NCBI GenBank assembly: GCA_944326695.1
Contig: CALVEZ010000004.1
Span: forward strand, 62,001-126,000
DNA length: 64,000 nt
Direction of reading: 5' to 3'
DNA from: Candidatus Bilophila faecipullorum
GTDB lineage: Bacteria > Desulfobacterota > Desulfovibrionia > Desulfovibrionales > Desulfovibrionaceae
Made by a program: the position numbers and the translations under genes. The stretch's first letter is position 1. Every line of letters begins with the position of its first letter. Positions 17,992 through 26,866 of the stretch are shown here, one piece after another. The notes under the pieces are model-generated. The model ran no database searches, was not told where the DNA came from, and saw only the letters and a program-made list of their open reading frames with translations.

Positions 17992-19092
17992 ATGGCATTG
18001 AGCATCGGCATCGTCGGCCTTCCCAACGTGGGCAAGTCCACCCTCTTCAACGCCCTGACCAAGGCCCAGAACGCACAGGCCGCGAACTATCCCTTCTGCA
18101 CCATCGAACCCAACAAGGCCACGGTGCCCGTGCCGGACAGCCGCATCGATCATCTTGTGGAACTGGTCCATCCGCAGAAGACGATTTACGCCACGGTGGA
18201 TTTCATCGACATCGCCGGGCTGGTGCGCGGCGCGAGCAAGGGCGAAGGGCTCGGCAATCAGTTCCTCGCCAACATCCGCGAGTGCGCGGCCATCCTTGAG
18301 GTGGTGCGCTGCTTCGAGGACGACGACATCACTCATGTGGACGGCAGCGTCGATCCCCTGCGCGACATCGAAACCATCGAAACGGAACTCCTGCTGGCCG
18401 ACATCCAGAGCACGACCAGGCGCCACGAGCGCATGGCGAAGATGGCCAAGGCCGACAAGGAGGCCCGCATCGCCGCGGACGAGATGGCCCGCCTGCTTGA
18501 GCACCTCAACGAGGGCAAGCCCGCCTCCTCCTTTGAAGCCAAGGATTGCGCGGCCTTCCACGCCGCGTGGCACGAACTCGGCCTGCTGACCGCCAAAAAG
18601 ATCATTTATTGCGCCAATGTGGACGAAGGCAGCCTCGGCGAGGACAACGCCCACGTCACGCGCCTGCGTGAGTTCGCGGCCTCGCGCGGCATTGAGGTGG
18701 TCAAAATCTGCGCCCGCCTCGAAGAGGAACTGCAAGGGCTTTCCGACGAGGACCAGCGTGAAATGCTCGGCTCCTACGGCGTTGAGGAAAGCGGCCTTCT
18801 GCGCGTCATCCATTCCGGCTACAAGGCGCTCGGCCTCGCCAGCTACTTCACCGCCGGGGAGAAGGAAGTCCGCGCGTGGACCATTCAGGACGGCTGGAAG
18901 GCGCCGCAGGCCGCCGGGGTCATCCACACCGACTTTGAGCGCGGCTTCATCCGCGCCGAAGTCATCGGCTTCGACGACTACGTGAAATACAAGACGGAAG
19001 CCGCCTGCCGCACCGCCGGGGTCATGCGTACGGAAGGCAAGGAATACGTGGTCAAGGACGGCGACGTCATGCACTTCCTCTTCAACGTGTAA
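17992..19092 (+). CDS. ychF: Ribosome-binding ATPase YchF (OLA1/Obg family)
   Basis: Universally conserved P-loop protein that prefers ATP over GTP and binds ribosomes. The P-loop GLPNVGKST is at residues 8–16. The G3-like DIAGLVRGASKGEGLG and the G4-like YCANVDEG replacing NKxD follow, with a TGS domain at the C-terminus. Length 366 is standard. GGAG lies seven bases before the start. It is preceded by a 290-bp gap and followed by a two-way terminator. Confidence 0.96.
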   Translation: MALSIGIVGLPNVGKSTLFNALTKAQNAQAANYPFCTIEPNKATVPVPDSRIDHLVELVHPQKTIYATVDFIDIAGLVRGASKGEGLGNQFLANIRECAAILEVVRCFEDDDITHVDGSVDPLRDIETIETELLLADIQSTTRRHERMAKMAKADKEARIAADEMARLLEHLNEGKPASSFEAKDCAAFHAAWHELGLLTAKKIIYCANVDEGSLGEDNAHVTRLREFAASRGIEVVKICARLEEELQGLSDEDQREMLGSYGVEESGLLRVIHSGYKALGLASYFTAGEKEVRAWTIQDGWKAPQAAGVIHTDFERGFIRAEVIGFDDYVKYKTEAACRTAGVMRTEGKEYVVKDGDVMHFLFNV

Positions 19093-19129
19093 ACGTTCTC
19101 TCATTGCACGGCGGGTGGGAAGATTCCAT

Positions 19130-19167
19130 AAAAAAAGCGGGGATGCCTCCGGGCATTCCCGCTCTTT
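19130..19167 (+). terminator. Terminator after ychF (possibly bidirectional)
   Basis: AGCGGGGATGCC and GGCATTCCCGCT arms (19136–19163) are flanked by seven A on the left and TTTT on the right, so the hairpin can end transcripts from both strands. Confidence 0.85.
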
Positions 19168-19230
19168 TCGTCGGCGTCCTTCCCTGCAGGAAAGCCAAGG
19201 CTCCCCCTTCCGGAAATCCGGACGGAAAAA

Positions 19231-19274
19231 GGACGCGAGGGAAGCCGTCTTCAGAAGGGTTTCCCTCGCCTTTT
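19231..19274 (-). terminator. Terminator of the glycine-zipper lipoprotein gene
   Basis: GCGAGGGAA/TTCCCTCGC arms with an inner imperfect pairing, a CTTTTT run on the plus side and a short T-run on the minus side. It lies just behind the minus-strand stop at 19281; sequence style resembles the purine-rich hairpin family. Confidence 0.7.
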
Positions 19275-19280
19275 TGTAGG

Positions 19281-19511
19281 TTACTTGTTCTGGGAGTGCC
19301 CGTAGAGGCCGCCCGCGATGGCGCCGAGGCCGCCGCCGATAAGGGCGCCGGTGGTACCGCTCCCCCCGGCCAGCGCGCTGATGCCCGCGCCGAGAAGCGC
19401 GCCGCCCGCCGTGCCGCTGAGCGCGCCCTGCTGAGTTTTATTCATGTTGGTGCAGCCTACGGCCCCGAAAACCAGCGTGCCAATCAAAAGCATGGCTGAA
19501 AGTCGTTTCAT
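19281..19511 (-). CDS. Small glycine-zipper lipoprotein
   Basis: 76 residues. A signal peptide (KRLSAMLLIGTLVFGA) ends in a lipobox-like AVGC, so the mature protein is probably lipidated at Cys. The rest is dominated by glycine-zipper stretches (GGALLGAGISALAGG, GALIGGGLGAIAGG) typical of small outer-membrane or periplasmic osmotic/stress lipoproteins. Start chosen at the ATG before KRLSAM. The exact role is unknown. Confidence 0.8.
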   Translation of the reverse strand: MKRLSAMLLIGTLVFGAVGCTNMNKTQQGALSGTAGGALLGAGISALAGGSGTTGALIGGGLGAIAGGLYGHSQNK

Positions 19512-19569
19512 ACTGCTTCTCCTTTGCCCCATTCAGGCAAAACATGGCGAACCTGTCGCCGGACAGACG

Positions 19570-19938
19570 TTACTTGTTGGCGGGAACGATGAATTGGGTC
19601 CAGAGCACTTCAAAGACGTCGCGATTGGCATCAGCGGGATGCGTTGCGTACCAGGCGTCGAGCTCTTTCTGGATTTTCGTCCAGTTAGTATTGCCGAAAG
19701 CCTTGATCCAGCCGGAAACGAAAGGAGAAGGCTCAACGCCGCGTTTCTGCGCGATGACCTGCTCAACGGCGATGACGTTGGACGCCCCGTAGAGGAAGGC
19801 AAGCTTCTCGTTCAACGTGGATTGCATCCAGTGACGCCCGGTCAGGTCCGGGACCGACGTCTGAGCCGCCACAGCGGGCAGGGCCAAACCGCACACCAGC
19901 ACCATCGCCACCAACAATTTGTACAGACGAGCCATCAT
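19570..19938 (-). CDS. Small exported protein of unknown function
   Basis: About 122 residues with a clear Sec signal peptide (MARLYKLLVAMVLVCGLALP, cleavage after AVAA). The mature part is about 95 residues without cysteines, with a helical look (ALDAWY-like, VIAVEQVIAQKRG). Two adjacent ATGs are possible; AAGGAGG lies 5 bases before the first (19938) and 8 before the second. It precedes the lipoprotein gene by 58 bp on the same strand, so both may be envelope proteins of one unit. No family recognised. Confidence 0.75.
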   Translation of the reverse strand: MMARLYKLLVAMVLVCGLALPAVAAQTSVPDLTGRHWMQSTLNEKLAFLYGASNVIAVEQVIAQKRGVEPSPFVSGWIKAFGNTNWTKIQKELDAWYATHPADANRDVFEVLWTQFIVPANK

Positions 19939-20051
19939 GAAAACCTCCTTTATGCCGCGAACAAGCCGCGTGATGCCTAAAGGAAAACACATTTATGGTG
20001 GGCTTTCAAGTAGAAGTGCCGTCTTCTAAAGGACTTGTATTCTCACCTCTC

Positions 20052-20561
20052 TCAGCGGACGCCAAGGCGGGCCAGGCGCTCAAAGCGCCGATGCGTCAGG
20101 TGGCAGATCGCGGCGGCGAGCGCGTCCCCGGTGTCCACGGCCCAGTCGGGTTTGACGCCGAGCACGCGGCCCACCATGAAGCTGACCTGCGCCTTGTCCG
20201 CGCCGCCCACGCCCACGAGCGATTTTTTGATCACCGTGGGCTCATAGTCCCGTACGGGCAGATCATGGGCGGCACAGGCGGCGATGGCCGCCCCGCGCGC
20301 CTGCCCCAGCTTGAGGGCGGTGGCCGCGTTCTTGGCGGTAAAGACCTGCTCCACCGACGCCTCGTCGGGGTGCAGACGGAGCAGGACGCCGTACAATTCC
20401 CTGAAAATGACACCGAGGCGGGAAGCGAATTCCCCGGCAAGAGGCGGCCTGATCACGCCGCAATCCACAAGCTGGAGCACGCCGGACACTTCGCGCACGA
20501 CTCCCCATCCCGTATTGCGGGAGCCGGGGTCGATGCCGATGACGGTGACGGATTGCGACAT
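20052..20561 (-). CDS. ruvC: Holliday junction resolvase RuvC
   Basis: Endonuclease that cuts four-way junctions with RuvAB. GIDPGSRNTGWGVV near the start carries the first catalytic Asp. VEQVFTAKN carries the Glu, and the final acidic residues are in DTGDALAAAICH. The 169 residues are typical. The start at 20561 gives the canonical N-terminus; longer frames have no similarity. It follows yebC on the minus strand, a common ruvC–yebC arrangement, with a hairpin between them. Confidence 0.95.
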   Translation of the reverse strand: MSQSVTVIGIDPGSRNTGWGVVREVSGVLQLVDCGVIRPPLAGEFASRLGVIFRELYGVLLRLHPDEASVEQVFTAKNAATALKLGQARGAAIAACAAHDLPVRDYEPTVIKKSLVGVGGADKAQVSFMVGRVLGVKPDWAVDTGDALAAAICHLTHRRFERLARLGVR

Positions 20562-20661
20562 GGCGAAAGAGGGGAAAAAGGAAAAAAGAAGTTCGCCGCT
20601 CAAAAGGACGGCTTTTCCCCGAACCCCGGGTTCTCCGGGAAACAGGGCTTTTGCGGGAAGA

Positions 20662-20693
20662 GGGGGAAGCCTTTCCGCGGAAAAGCCTCCCCC
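20662..20693. repeat. Purine-rich hairpin between yebC and ruvC
   Basis: GGGGGA..GC.TTTCC and GGAAA.GC.TCCCCC arms with small bulges and a very short loop. It lies in the 147-bp gap between yebC and ruvC, with no good U-tract. Confidence 0.55.
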
Positions 20694-20708
20694 ATTCCGC
20701 CCGCTCGC

Positions 20709-21455
20709 CTAGTCGCCGAGCTGGGCCATGATTTCGTCCGAGATGTCCGCGTCGGAGTAGACATTCTGGACATCGTCGTTGTCTTCAAGCAGTTCGATAA
20801 AGCGCAGCAGCTTGCGGGCCGTTTCGAGATCAAGCTCCATCGTGGACTGGGGAACCTGATTAAGCTCGGCGGAGAGCATTTCAAAGCCCGCCGCTTCAAA
20901 GGCTTCGCGGACGGTGTTGAAATCGGCCATCGAGGTCTGGATTTCCCACGCGTCGCCCTCGTCGCGCAGATCGTCCGCGCCCGCTTCCAGCGCGGCTTCC
21001 ATGAGCTGATCCTCGGTGTACTTCTCTTTGGAGAACTGGATCACGCCCTTGCGTTCGAACTTCCAGCTCACGCAGCCGCTTTCGCCCATGGAACCGCCGC
21101 CCTTGCTCATCAGATGGCGGATTTCGGCCACGGTACGGTTGCGGTTGTCGGTCGCGGTTTCCACGATGACGGCCACGCCGCCGGGACCGTAACCCTCGTA
21201 ATTGATTTCTATGATGTCGCCGCCCGCATCCTGACCCGTGCCCTTGCGGATGGCGGCCTCGATTTTATCCTTGGGGAGGTTGATCGCCTTGGCAGCGGCA
21301 ATGGCCGCACGCAGGCGGGAATTACCGGCAGGATCGCCGCCATTCTTGGCCGCGATGATGATTTCCTTGGCTGCCTTGGTAAATTCCTTACCCCGTTTGG
21401 CATCCTGGCGACCTTTGCGGTGCTGGATGTTGGCCCATTTGCTGTGTCCAGACAT
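20709..21455 (-). CDS. yebC: YebC/PmpR family protein (TACO1-like)
   Basis: 248-residue member of the YebC family, proposed as transcriptional regulators and, more recently, as translation factors helping ribosomes at proline stretches. The N-terminus ([18 protein letters not shown]) and the later [30 protein letters not shown] and DEGDAWEI segments are characteristic. Good Shine-Dalgarno (AGGAGG) upstream. Conserved neighbour of ruvC. Confidence 0.94.
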   Translation of the reverse strand: MSGHSKWANIQHRKGRQDAKRGKEFTKAAKEIIIAAKNGGDPAGNSRLRAAIAAAKAINLPKDKIEAAIRKGTGQDAGGDIIEINYEGYGPGGVAVIVETATDNRNRTVAEIRHLMSKGGGSMGESGCVSWKFERKGVIQFSKEKYTEDQLMEAALEAGADDLRDEGDAWEIQTSMADFNTVREAFEAAGFEMLSAELNQVPQSTMELDLETARKLLRFIELLEDNDDVQNVYSDADISDEIMAQLGD

Positions 21456-21577
21456 TGAATCCTCCTAAATGGTTACAAGGCCGGCTGTCATTCCGGCCCA
21501 TAAAAAAGATGCCCGACGGCGTCCCGCCCCGCAAAGGGGGAGAAAACACAGGGTCATAGCCGGGACCGGGCAAACAG

Positions 21578-22198
21578 TCAATCCCGACCGCCGGGCGTTT
21601 CGACCTCGCCGCCCTTGAAGCCGAGGCCGACGAAAAAGGTTTCCTTGCTTTCGGCGCGGGAGCTCTGGGGCTTGAAGGATGTGACGCGCACAAAACGGGG
21701 ACGCATCCCCTTGAGCAGTTCTCCCACGTCCGGGCCCATGAAAATCTTGACCACAAAACTGCCGCCCTTGATCAAATATTTTTCGGCAACGGCGAGGGCT
21801 TCAAGGCAAAGTTCCAGCGAACGGGCCTGATCGGTAAATTTGGTGCCCGTCGTCTGCGGGGCCATATCGCTCATGACGACGTGGAAAGGCCCGTTGTCGG
21901 CAAGCTGGCGTTCAAAGGCTTCCGAACGGTTGAACACGTCTTCCTGATGAAACGCCACGTTGGGCGGGAAGACGGTGGATGTGCTCTGGATGTCGCAGGC
22001 CAGCACCCTGCCCTGCGCGCCCACGCGTTCCGCCGCACCAAGCGACCACGAGCCCGGCGCGGCACCCAGATCGAGTACTCTCATGCCTTTCTTGAAAATC
22101 TTGAAACGCCCGTCGATTTCCTTGAGCTTGTAGACGGACCGGGCGGGATAGTTTTCCCGTTTGGCCTTGAGGAAATAGTGATCGCGATATTCTTTCAT
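21578..22198 (-). CDS. rlmE: 23S rRNA 2'-O-methyltransferase RlmE (RrmJ/FtsJ)
   Basis: SAM-dependent methylation of U2552 in the ribosomal A loop. The SAM-binding motif is DLGAAPGSWSLG near residue 44. MSDMAPQTTG and VVKIFMG supply the catalytic K-D-K-E elements, and SRAESKETFFVG ends the domain. 206 residues, typical. A minus-strand gene between yebC and the small zinc ribbon, with short gaps. Confidence 0.94.
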   Translation of the reverse strand: MKEYRDHYFLKAKRENYPARSVYKLKEIDGRFKIFKKGMRVLDLGAAPGSWSLGAAERVGAQGRVLACDIQSTSTVFPPNVAFHQEDVFNRSEAFERQLADNGPFHVVMSDMAPQTTGTKFTDQARSLELCLEALAVAEKYLIKGGSFVVKIFMGPDVGELLKGMRPRFVRVTSFKPQSSRAESKETFFVGLGFKGGEVETPGGRD

Positions 22199-22268
22199 AG
22201 TATCTCCGCCTTATACCCCAAAAACGCGGCTTTCGCCAGAGGCGGCGGCGGAGAAAATCCCGGCGGCC

Positions 22269-22478
22269 TCACATCCTGTCGCAGTACACTTGATCAAGGA
22301 AGTTCTCCATCGCCTCGTCCGCCTGCGCGATATATTCCGACACGGGAAAGCGTTTCCCGCAGGTGGGGCAGAACATGTGCACTTCACGGCAACTTCTTTC
22401 GATGAACAAGGGCGTGCCGCAGTGCTTGCAGACCACCGTCGTCTGCACTTTCCGGACACGAGAAACATTTCCCCACAT
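22269..22478 (-). CDS. Small zinc-ribbon protein
   Basis: 69 residues. Two CxxC pairs (CKHC and CPTCGKRF) separated by about 22 residues form a likely zinc ribbon, followed by a helical tail (YIAQADEAMENFLDQVY). I start at MWGN because GGAGG lies eight bases upstream; an ATG 15 bases earlier has none. Function unknown; the fold suggests nucleic-acid or protein binding. Confidence 0.75.
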   Translation of the reverse strand: MWGNVSRVRKVQTTVVCKHCGTPLFIERSCREVHMFCPTCGKRFPVSEYIAQADEAMENFLDQVYCDRM

Positions 22479-22612
22479 ACGCTTCACCTCCAAAATCGTT
22501 TTTGCCTATCCGACCCGGCCCCATTCGTCAAGCCTCACCACACGCACCTATTGCCTTTATTGAAGAAAATCCGCACTATCCTGAAAACGAAGACGGCAGG
22601 GAGCATGAAGGC

Positions 22613-23088
22613 ATGGAAATCAGGAAGCTGACGGCGGACCTCAAACCCGCCCTCGATCTGGTCTGGGGCGTCTTTCTCGAATACACCGCGCCCGACTTTT
22701 CGGAAGAAGGCGTGGAGACGTTCAGGCGGTTCATCGACCATGACGGCATGGCGTCCGCGGTGGCTGATGGAAGCTGCGATCTCTGGGCCGCCTTTCTCGG
22801 CCCGGCCCCTGTGGGCGTCATCGCGGCGAGAGGAAACCACATCTGCCTCTTTTTCGTCGCCGGCCCCTCCCAAAACCACGGGGTAGGCCGTCGGCTTTTC
22901 GAGACCTTCCGCGCTCACCGCCTCGGCCATGTCTCCCACACGCCATCACCGTCAATGCCGCCCCTTCCGCAGTCCCGGCGTATCGGCGGCTCGGCTTCAA
23001 GAGCACGGGTGAAGAGAAGCTGGTCGACGGCATCCGTTTCGTACCGATGGAACGCCCGGTCGAGGCCCAACCACCATTCCGTGGCTGA
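22613..23088 (+). pseudogene. Frameshifted GNAT N-acetyltransferase
   Basis: The first frame reads as a GNAT acetyltransferase from MEIRKLTADLKPALDL to the acetyl-CoA loop GVGRRLF. The C-terminal motif (ITVNAAPSAVPAYRRLGF) appears in another frame from about 22945, running to a TGA at 23086–23088. Removing one AC from the CACAC at about 22936–22942 joins both parts into one protein of about 157 residues. So a 2-bp slippage insertion (or 1-bp loss) breaks it. The first frame alone continues to 23101 with a nonsense tail. A sequencing error is possible. Confidence 0.75.
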
Positions 23089-23139
23089 GCGTGAGAGCTG
23101 AATTCTTCAGGGATTACACCGTAACGCAGTCATTGGCTG

Positions 23140-23233
23140 AAACCGTATCGGCATCCGGCGCGGTCCATTTCCGCCTTGCACCGTCGCCGTAAGGAAAAGG
23201 CAGCTTGGCGGCAGAAGCATTCCGAGGGCTGGA
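23140..23233 (+). repeat. MITE-like intergenic repeat, copy D (partial, diverged)
   Basis: Aligns by eye to the right half of the 57724–57893 element: the blocks TTTCCGCCTTGCA, AAGGAAAAGGCAGC and the end GAGGGCTG occur in the same order and spacing. It directly precedes the five-hairpin element copy 2. Borders are uncertain. Confidence 0.4.
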
Positions 23234-23369
23234 GCAGATGAACGTTGACTTTTTACAAAAGTCAAAGTGGTCATTCTGCCCCAAAACGTCGTTTTTGGCA
23301 GAATCCACGCACCTGTGTGGCGGGCCACACCTGCGTGTGGGCAGAGCCCTTTCAAAATAAAACGACTGT
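23234..23369 (+). repeat. Five-hairpin intergenic element, copy 2 (136 bp)
   Basis: Same length and order of palindromes as copy 1. Hairpins 1–4 are kept with some mismatches. Hairpin 5 is degraded (AGAGCCCTTTC versus AAACGACTGT). In hairpin 4, GCCACAC/GTGTGGGC keeps pairing although bases differ from copy 1. Lies between the broken acetyltransferase and the 3' end of priA. Confidence 0.8.
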
Positions 23370-23493
23370 AAGCCTGTTGTGGGACGGCACACCCTTCCTC
23401 GCCGCTGCGCCGGACCTTTTCTCCTGCCCGGGACGAAAGCGGGGAACATGGGGGATTTCGGCTGCCGCGAGCTTTATCCGGCGAGAGCGGACT

Positions 23494-25851
23494 CTACAGC
23501 ATGTTCACCGGATCGATGTCCAGCGAAAGGCGCAGGTTGGGCGGCGAGGCGAGAGGCAGGAGCGAGGCGTAGAGGGAGCGGATGGCCTGCCAGTCCCCGG
23601 CCTTGAAAAGGCACTGGAAACGCTTGCGGCCCCGCAGGAGCGGCAGGGGCGCGGGCGCGGGGCCGAGCACGGTCACGCCAGCCGCCCTGCTCTCGGAACG
23701 AAGCTGGGCCGTGATGCGGCTCAACAGCGTGGGGCCGTCCACCCAGTCGAGCGGATACGAAAGCCGCAGCAGGGCCAGATTGATGAAGGGCGGGTAGCGC
23801 CGCCGCTTGCGCAGGGCTATCTCATACTCGTAAAAGCCCTCGTAATCGCCGTTTTTAACGAATTTCCAGCAATAGTGGTTCACGTCGCGGGTCTGAATGA
23901 GCACCTGCCCCGGCTTTTCGCCGCGACCCGCCCGGCCCGAGGACTGCACCAGCAGTTGAAACGTCCGCTCCGCCGCGCGGTAGTCGGGCAGATTCAGGCC
24001 GATGTCGCCGTCCGCCACCACCGCCAGCGTGACGTGCGGGAAATGATGCCCTTTGGAGAGCATCTGCGTACCCACAAGCACCTGCGCTTCCCGGCGGGCG
24101 AAGGCTTCAAGGATTTCCTCCATGCGACCGGGACGGCGGGTGCTGTCCCGGTCGAGACGCAGGACACGGCCCCCGGGGGGCAGGAGCGTCCCCACAAACT
24201 CCTCGACCCGCTCGGTGCCCTGCCCCATCGGGTGAAAATGCAGCCCTTTGCAGGTGGGGCAGGGAGAAGGAAAAGGCACGGAGTAGCCGCAGTAATGGCA
24301 GACCAGCCGCTCCCGCCCCTTATGATAGGTCAGGCCGATGTCGCAGTGCGGGCAACGGGCCACCTTGCCGCAATCAAGGCAGTACATGAGCGGCGCGTAG
24401 CCCCGGCGGTTGAGCAGGATGACCACCTGATCGCCCTGCGCCACCGTTTCCTTGATCGCCGCCAGCGTTTCCGGGACGAGGATGGATTCGGAACAGTCCG
24501 CGCTGCGAATATCCACCAGCCGGATGGACGGCAGCGTGCCGCCGCCCACGCGCGCGGGCAGGACGGACACCGGGATTTTGGCCTCGCGCACGGCGTAATA
24601 GGTCTTCAGGTCCGGGGTGGCCGAGCCGAGCACAAGGAGGCCGCGCACTTGCGCGACACGGAACCACGCCACCTCCTTGGCCTGATAGGTCAGCCCCTCG
24701 TCCTGTTTGAACGAGGCGTCGTGTTCTTCGTCGAGCACCACCGCCCCCAGCGCCGGAATGGGCAGAAAGAGCGCCGAACGGGTACCGACGACAAGGCAGG
24801 GCCCGCGGCGCTTGGCCAGATCGCGAAAGGTCTTTTCGCGCAGAGCCGGAGACTGGTAGCCGTGAAAAAAATACAGGGGCATTTCCGGGACGGCGAGGGA
24901 GGCGTCGCGCCGCAGCTTGAGCGCCAGCGCCACTTCCGGGGCCAGCAGCAGCATGGAGCGACCCCGGCGCAGGCATTCCCGCGCCAGCTCCATATATACC
25001 GCCGTCTTGCCGCTGCCGGTCACGCCGAAAAGCAGATGGGACGCCGCCTTGCCCACGTCCAGTGCGGCGCGGAAGGCGGAAAGGGCTTCTTCCTGCGCTT
25101 CGGACAGGGCAAAGGAGGCTGCCGTAGCCGGAGGAAGCAGGGCGCTCCCGGGCTCCTCTCCGCAAAGCCCGCCGTCCAGAGGACGCAGGACGACCAGTCC
25201 GTTTTTGAGCAGGGATTCCAGAGCGGGCGCCACGGCCTGCCCCAGACGGCGCAGCAGGTCCCGGCGGGAGACGGCCCCGTTTTCCAAAAGAAATTCCAAT
25301 ACCTCGATCTGGCGCACGGCGGTGGGCCGCACGGACCACGGTGGATCGCACCGCAAGACGCACAACTCGCTGGCCGCAGCGTCCTCCCGCGGGCCGAGCA
25401 GTTCCGCTTCGCCCCGCAGCCACGCCTCGCCGAGACGCCGCAAGGCTTCGGGCGGCAGATGGGGAAGGTCCTTAAGAAGCCTGAGGCACGCCCTGCCTGT
25501 CCCTTCCATCGTGCGCAAGCGCATCTGCGTCACGCGCAGACCCGCCGGGAGCACCATCGCCAAAATCTGGCCCGGCGTCACGGCCTGCCGCAGGGCGAGC
25601 TGGCGCACCATCTCCATGTGGCCCGGCGGCAGGAGCGGTTCCGTCTCCAGAGGCCAGAGCATGGGACGCGCGGCAACCCCTTCCGGCAAGGGCGAACCTT
25701 CGCCCAAGACCACCCCCACGCGCAACATGCCCCGGCCAAGCGGCACGGCAACCCGGAGGCCGGGAGGCCATGCGCCCTCTGAAAGCCACTCGGGTACGGC
25801 ATAGGTCAGGGAGGCAAAGGGAGGGCTCAAGAGAGCGACGGTACGAAGCAA
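23494..25851 (-). CDS. priA: Primosomal protein N' (replication restart helicase PriA)
   Basis: 3'-5' DNA helicase that reloads the replisome at stalled forks. An N-terminal DNA-binding domain fills about residues 1–230. Walker A GVTGSGKT is near residue 279 and the Walker B-type DEEHD follows about 100 residues later. Then come SATPD and a zinc-binding module of eight cysteines (CLDCGKVARCPHC, CHYCG, CPTCKG), with helicase motifs V–VI (QSSGRAGRG). 785 residues, slightly longer than the E. coli protein. Same strand as galU upstream, 94 bp away with a hairpin between. Confidence 0.95.
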   Translation of the reverse strand: MLRTVALLSPPFASLTYAVPEWLSEGAWPPGLRVAVPLGRGMLRVGVVLGEGSPLPEGVAARPMLWPLETEPLLPPGHMEMVRQLALRQAVTPGQILAMVLPAGLRVTQMRLRTMEGTGRACLRLLKDLPHLPPEALRRLGEAWLRGEAELLGPREDAAASELCVLRCDPPWSVRPTAVRQIEVLEFLLENGAVSRRDLLRRLGQAVAPALESLLKNGLVVLRPLDGGLCGEEPGSALLPPATAASFALSEAQEEALSAFRAALDVGKAASHLLFGVTGSGKTAVYMELARECLRRGRSMLLLAPEVALALKLRRDASLAVPEMPLYFFHGYQSPALREKTFRDLAKRRGPCLVVGTRSALFLPIPALGAVVLDEEHDASFKQDEGLTYQAKEVAWFRVAQVRGLLVLGSATPDLKTYYAVREAKIPVSVLPARVGGGTLPSIRLVDIRSADCSESILVPETLAAIKETVAQGDQVVILLNRRGYAPLMYCLDCGKVARCPHCDIGLTYHKGRERLVCHYCGYSVPFPSPCPTCKGLHFHPMGQGTERVEEFVGTLLPPGGRVLRLDRDSTRRPGRMEEILEAFARREAQVLVGTQMLSKGHHFPHVTLAVVADGDIGLNLPDYRAAERTFQLLVQSSGRAGRGEKPGQVLIQTRDVNHYCWKFVKNGDYEGFYEYEIALRKRRRYPPFINLALLRLSYPLDWVDGPTLLSRITAQLRSESRAAGVTVLGPAPAPLPLLRGRKRFQCLFKAGDWQAIRSLYASLLPLASPPNLRLSLDIDPVNML

Positions 25852-25861
25852 GGGGACATCC

Positions 25862-25925
25862 TCGGGAAAGGCGGGAAGGCCTCCGGAAAAGGCGCGAACG
25901 CCTTCCGGGAAGGAGCCTCCCCGCC
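25862..25925. repeat. Hairpin-forming gap between galU and priA
   Basis: Overlapping inverted repeats of GGAAGGC/GCCTTCC and CCGGAAAAGGCG/CGCCTTCCGG type fill the gap between the galU stop and the priA start. They resemble the purine-rich hairpin family and have no U-tract. Confidence 0.45.
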
Positions 25926-25945
25926 GTCGGACGGCATGGGAGCCG

Positions 25946-26809
25946 TTAGCAGAGTATTTCGCGCAGACGGGCCTTGAGGCTCTCGCTCAACTTGTTGTCC
26001 ATCAGGCCGAAATAGATGTTCGCACACAGATAGTCCACCCAGTCGCCCGCGTCGAAGCGCACGCCGCCCATCTTGACGGCCAGCATACCGCGTTCTCTGG
26101 CCAGCGAAGCCAACGCGTCGGTGAGCTGGATTTCCCCACCCTGCCCCGGCCGGATGCGTTCCAGATGATCGAAGATGTCGGGCGTGAGCACGTAGCGGCC
26201 TACGATGGCCAGCCGGGAATCGACCGTGCCCACGGCGGGCTTTTCCACCATGTCGGTGATGGACCACACGCCCGGGGCGATCTCGTCGCCGGACACGATG
26301 CCGTAGCGGTTCACCTTGTCGGCGGGGACTTCCATGACGCCGATGACGGGCATGTCACGTTCCGAAGCCACGCGCACGAGCTGCGTGAGCCCGGCGTCGT
26401 CCCCGAACATGAGATCATCGCCCACCATGACCGCGAAGGGTTCGGTTTTCACCATTTCCCGGGCGCAAAGGACCGCGTGACCGAGGCCGAGCTGCTTTTT
26501 CTGGCGCACGGCCATGATGTTGACCATTTCGGCCACGTCGCGCACCACCTTGAGCAGTTCCGTCTTCCCCGCCCGCTCAAGCACGGCCTCAAGCTGCGGA
26601 TTGTAGTCGAAGTGATCCTCGATGACGCTCTTGTCCCGGTTGGTGACGAAAACCACGTCCTCAACCCCGGCGCGCATGGCTTCTTCGACCACGTACTGCA
26701 CCACGGGCTTGTTGTAGATGGGGAGCATTTCCTTGGGGATGTTCTTGCTGGCGGGCAGCGAACGGGTTCCCCACCCGGCGACCGGGATGACCACTTTGCG
26801 GATATTCAT
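25946..26809 (-). CDS. galU: UTP–glucose-1-phosphate uridylyltransferase
   Basis: Makes UDP-glucose for envelope polysaccharide and lipopolysaccharide. The nucleotidyltransferase N-terminus VIPVAGWGTRSLPASKN and KEMLPIYNKP is diagnostic, with VMVGDDLMFG in the middle. 287 residues, typical. AAGGAG lies seven bases before the start. It follows glmM on the minus strand; both act on sugar phosphates for wall precursors. Confidence 0.95.
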   Translation of the reverse strand: MNIRKVVIPVAGWGTRSLPASKNIPKEMLPIYNKPVVQYVVEEAMRAGVEDVVFVTNRDKSVIEDHFDYNPQLEAVLERAGKTELLKVVRDVAEMVNIMAVRQKKQLGLGHAVLCAREMVKTEPFAVMVGDDLMFGDDAGLTQLVRVASERDMPVIGVMEVPADKVNRYGIVSGDEIAPGVWSITDMVEKPAVGTVDSRLAIVGRYVLTPDIFDHLERIRPGQGGEIQLTDALASLARERGMLAVKMGGVRFDAGDWVDYLCANIYFGLMDNKLSESLKARLREILC

Positions 26810-26822
26810 GACGGGCTCCTTG

Positions 26823-26856
26823 AAAAAAATATTGCGGGCCGGAACGAGCCGGCCCG
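26823..26856 (-). terminator. Possible terminator between glmM and galU
   Basis: CGGGCCGG/CCGGCCCG arms with a six-base loop; on the minus strand a T-run follows after five bases (CAATATTTTTTT). The T-run is slightly displaced, so it may be only partly effective. Confidence 0.45.
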
Positions 26857-26866
26857 GAAAAAGGGA

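Noticed and set aside
14857..19104. A 1415-codon open frame on the minus strand, antisense to the RNase, plsY and ychF genes
   Set aside because: It mirrors the codon bias of three well-recognised plus-strand genes in GC-rich DNA, has repetitive Arg/Gly/Ala composition and no family similarity.
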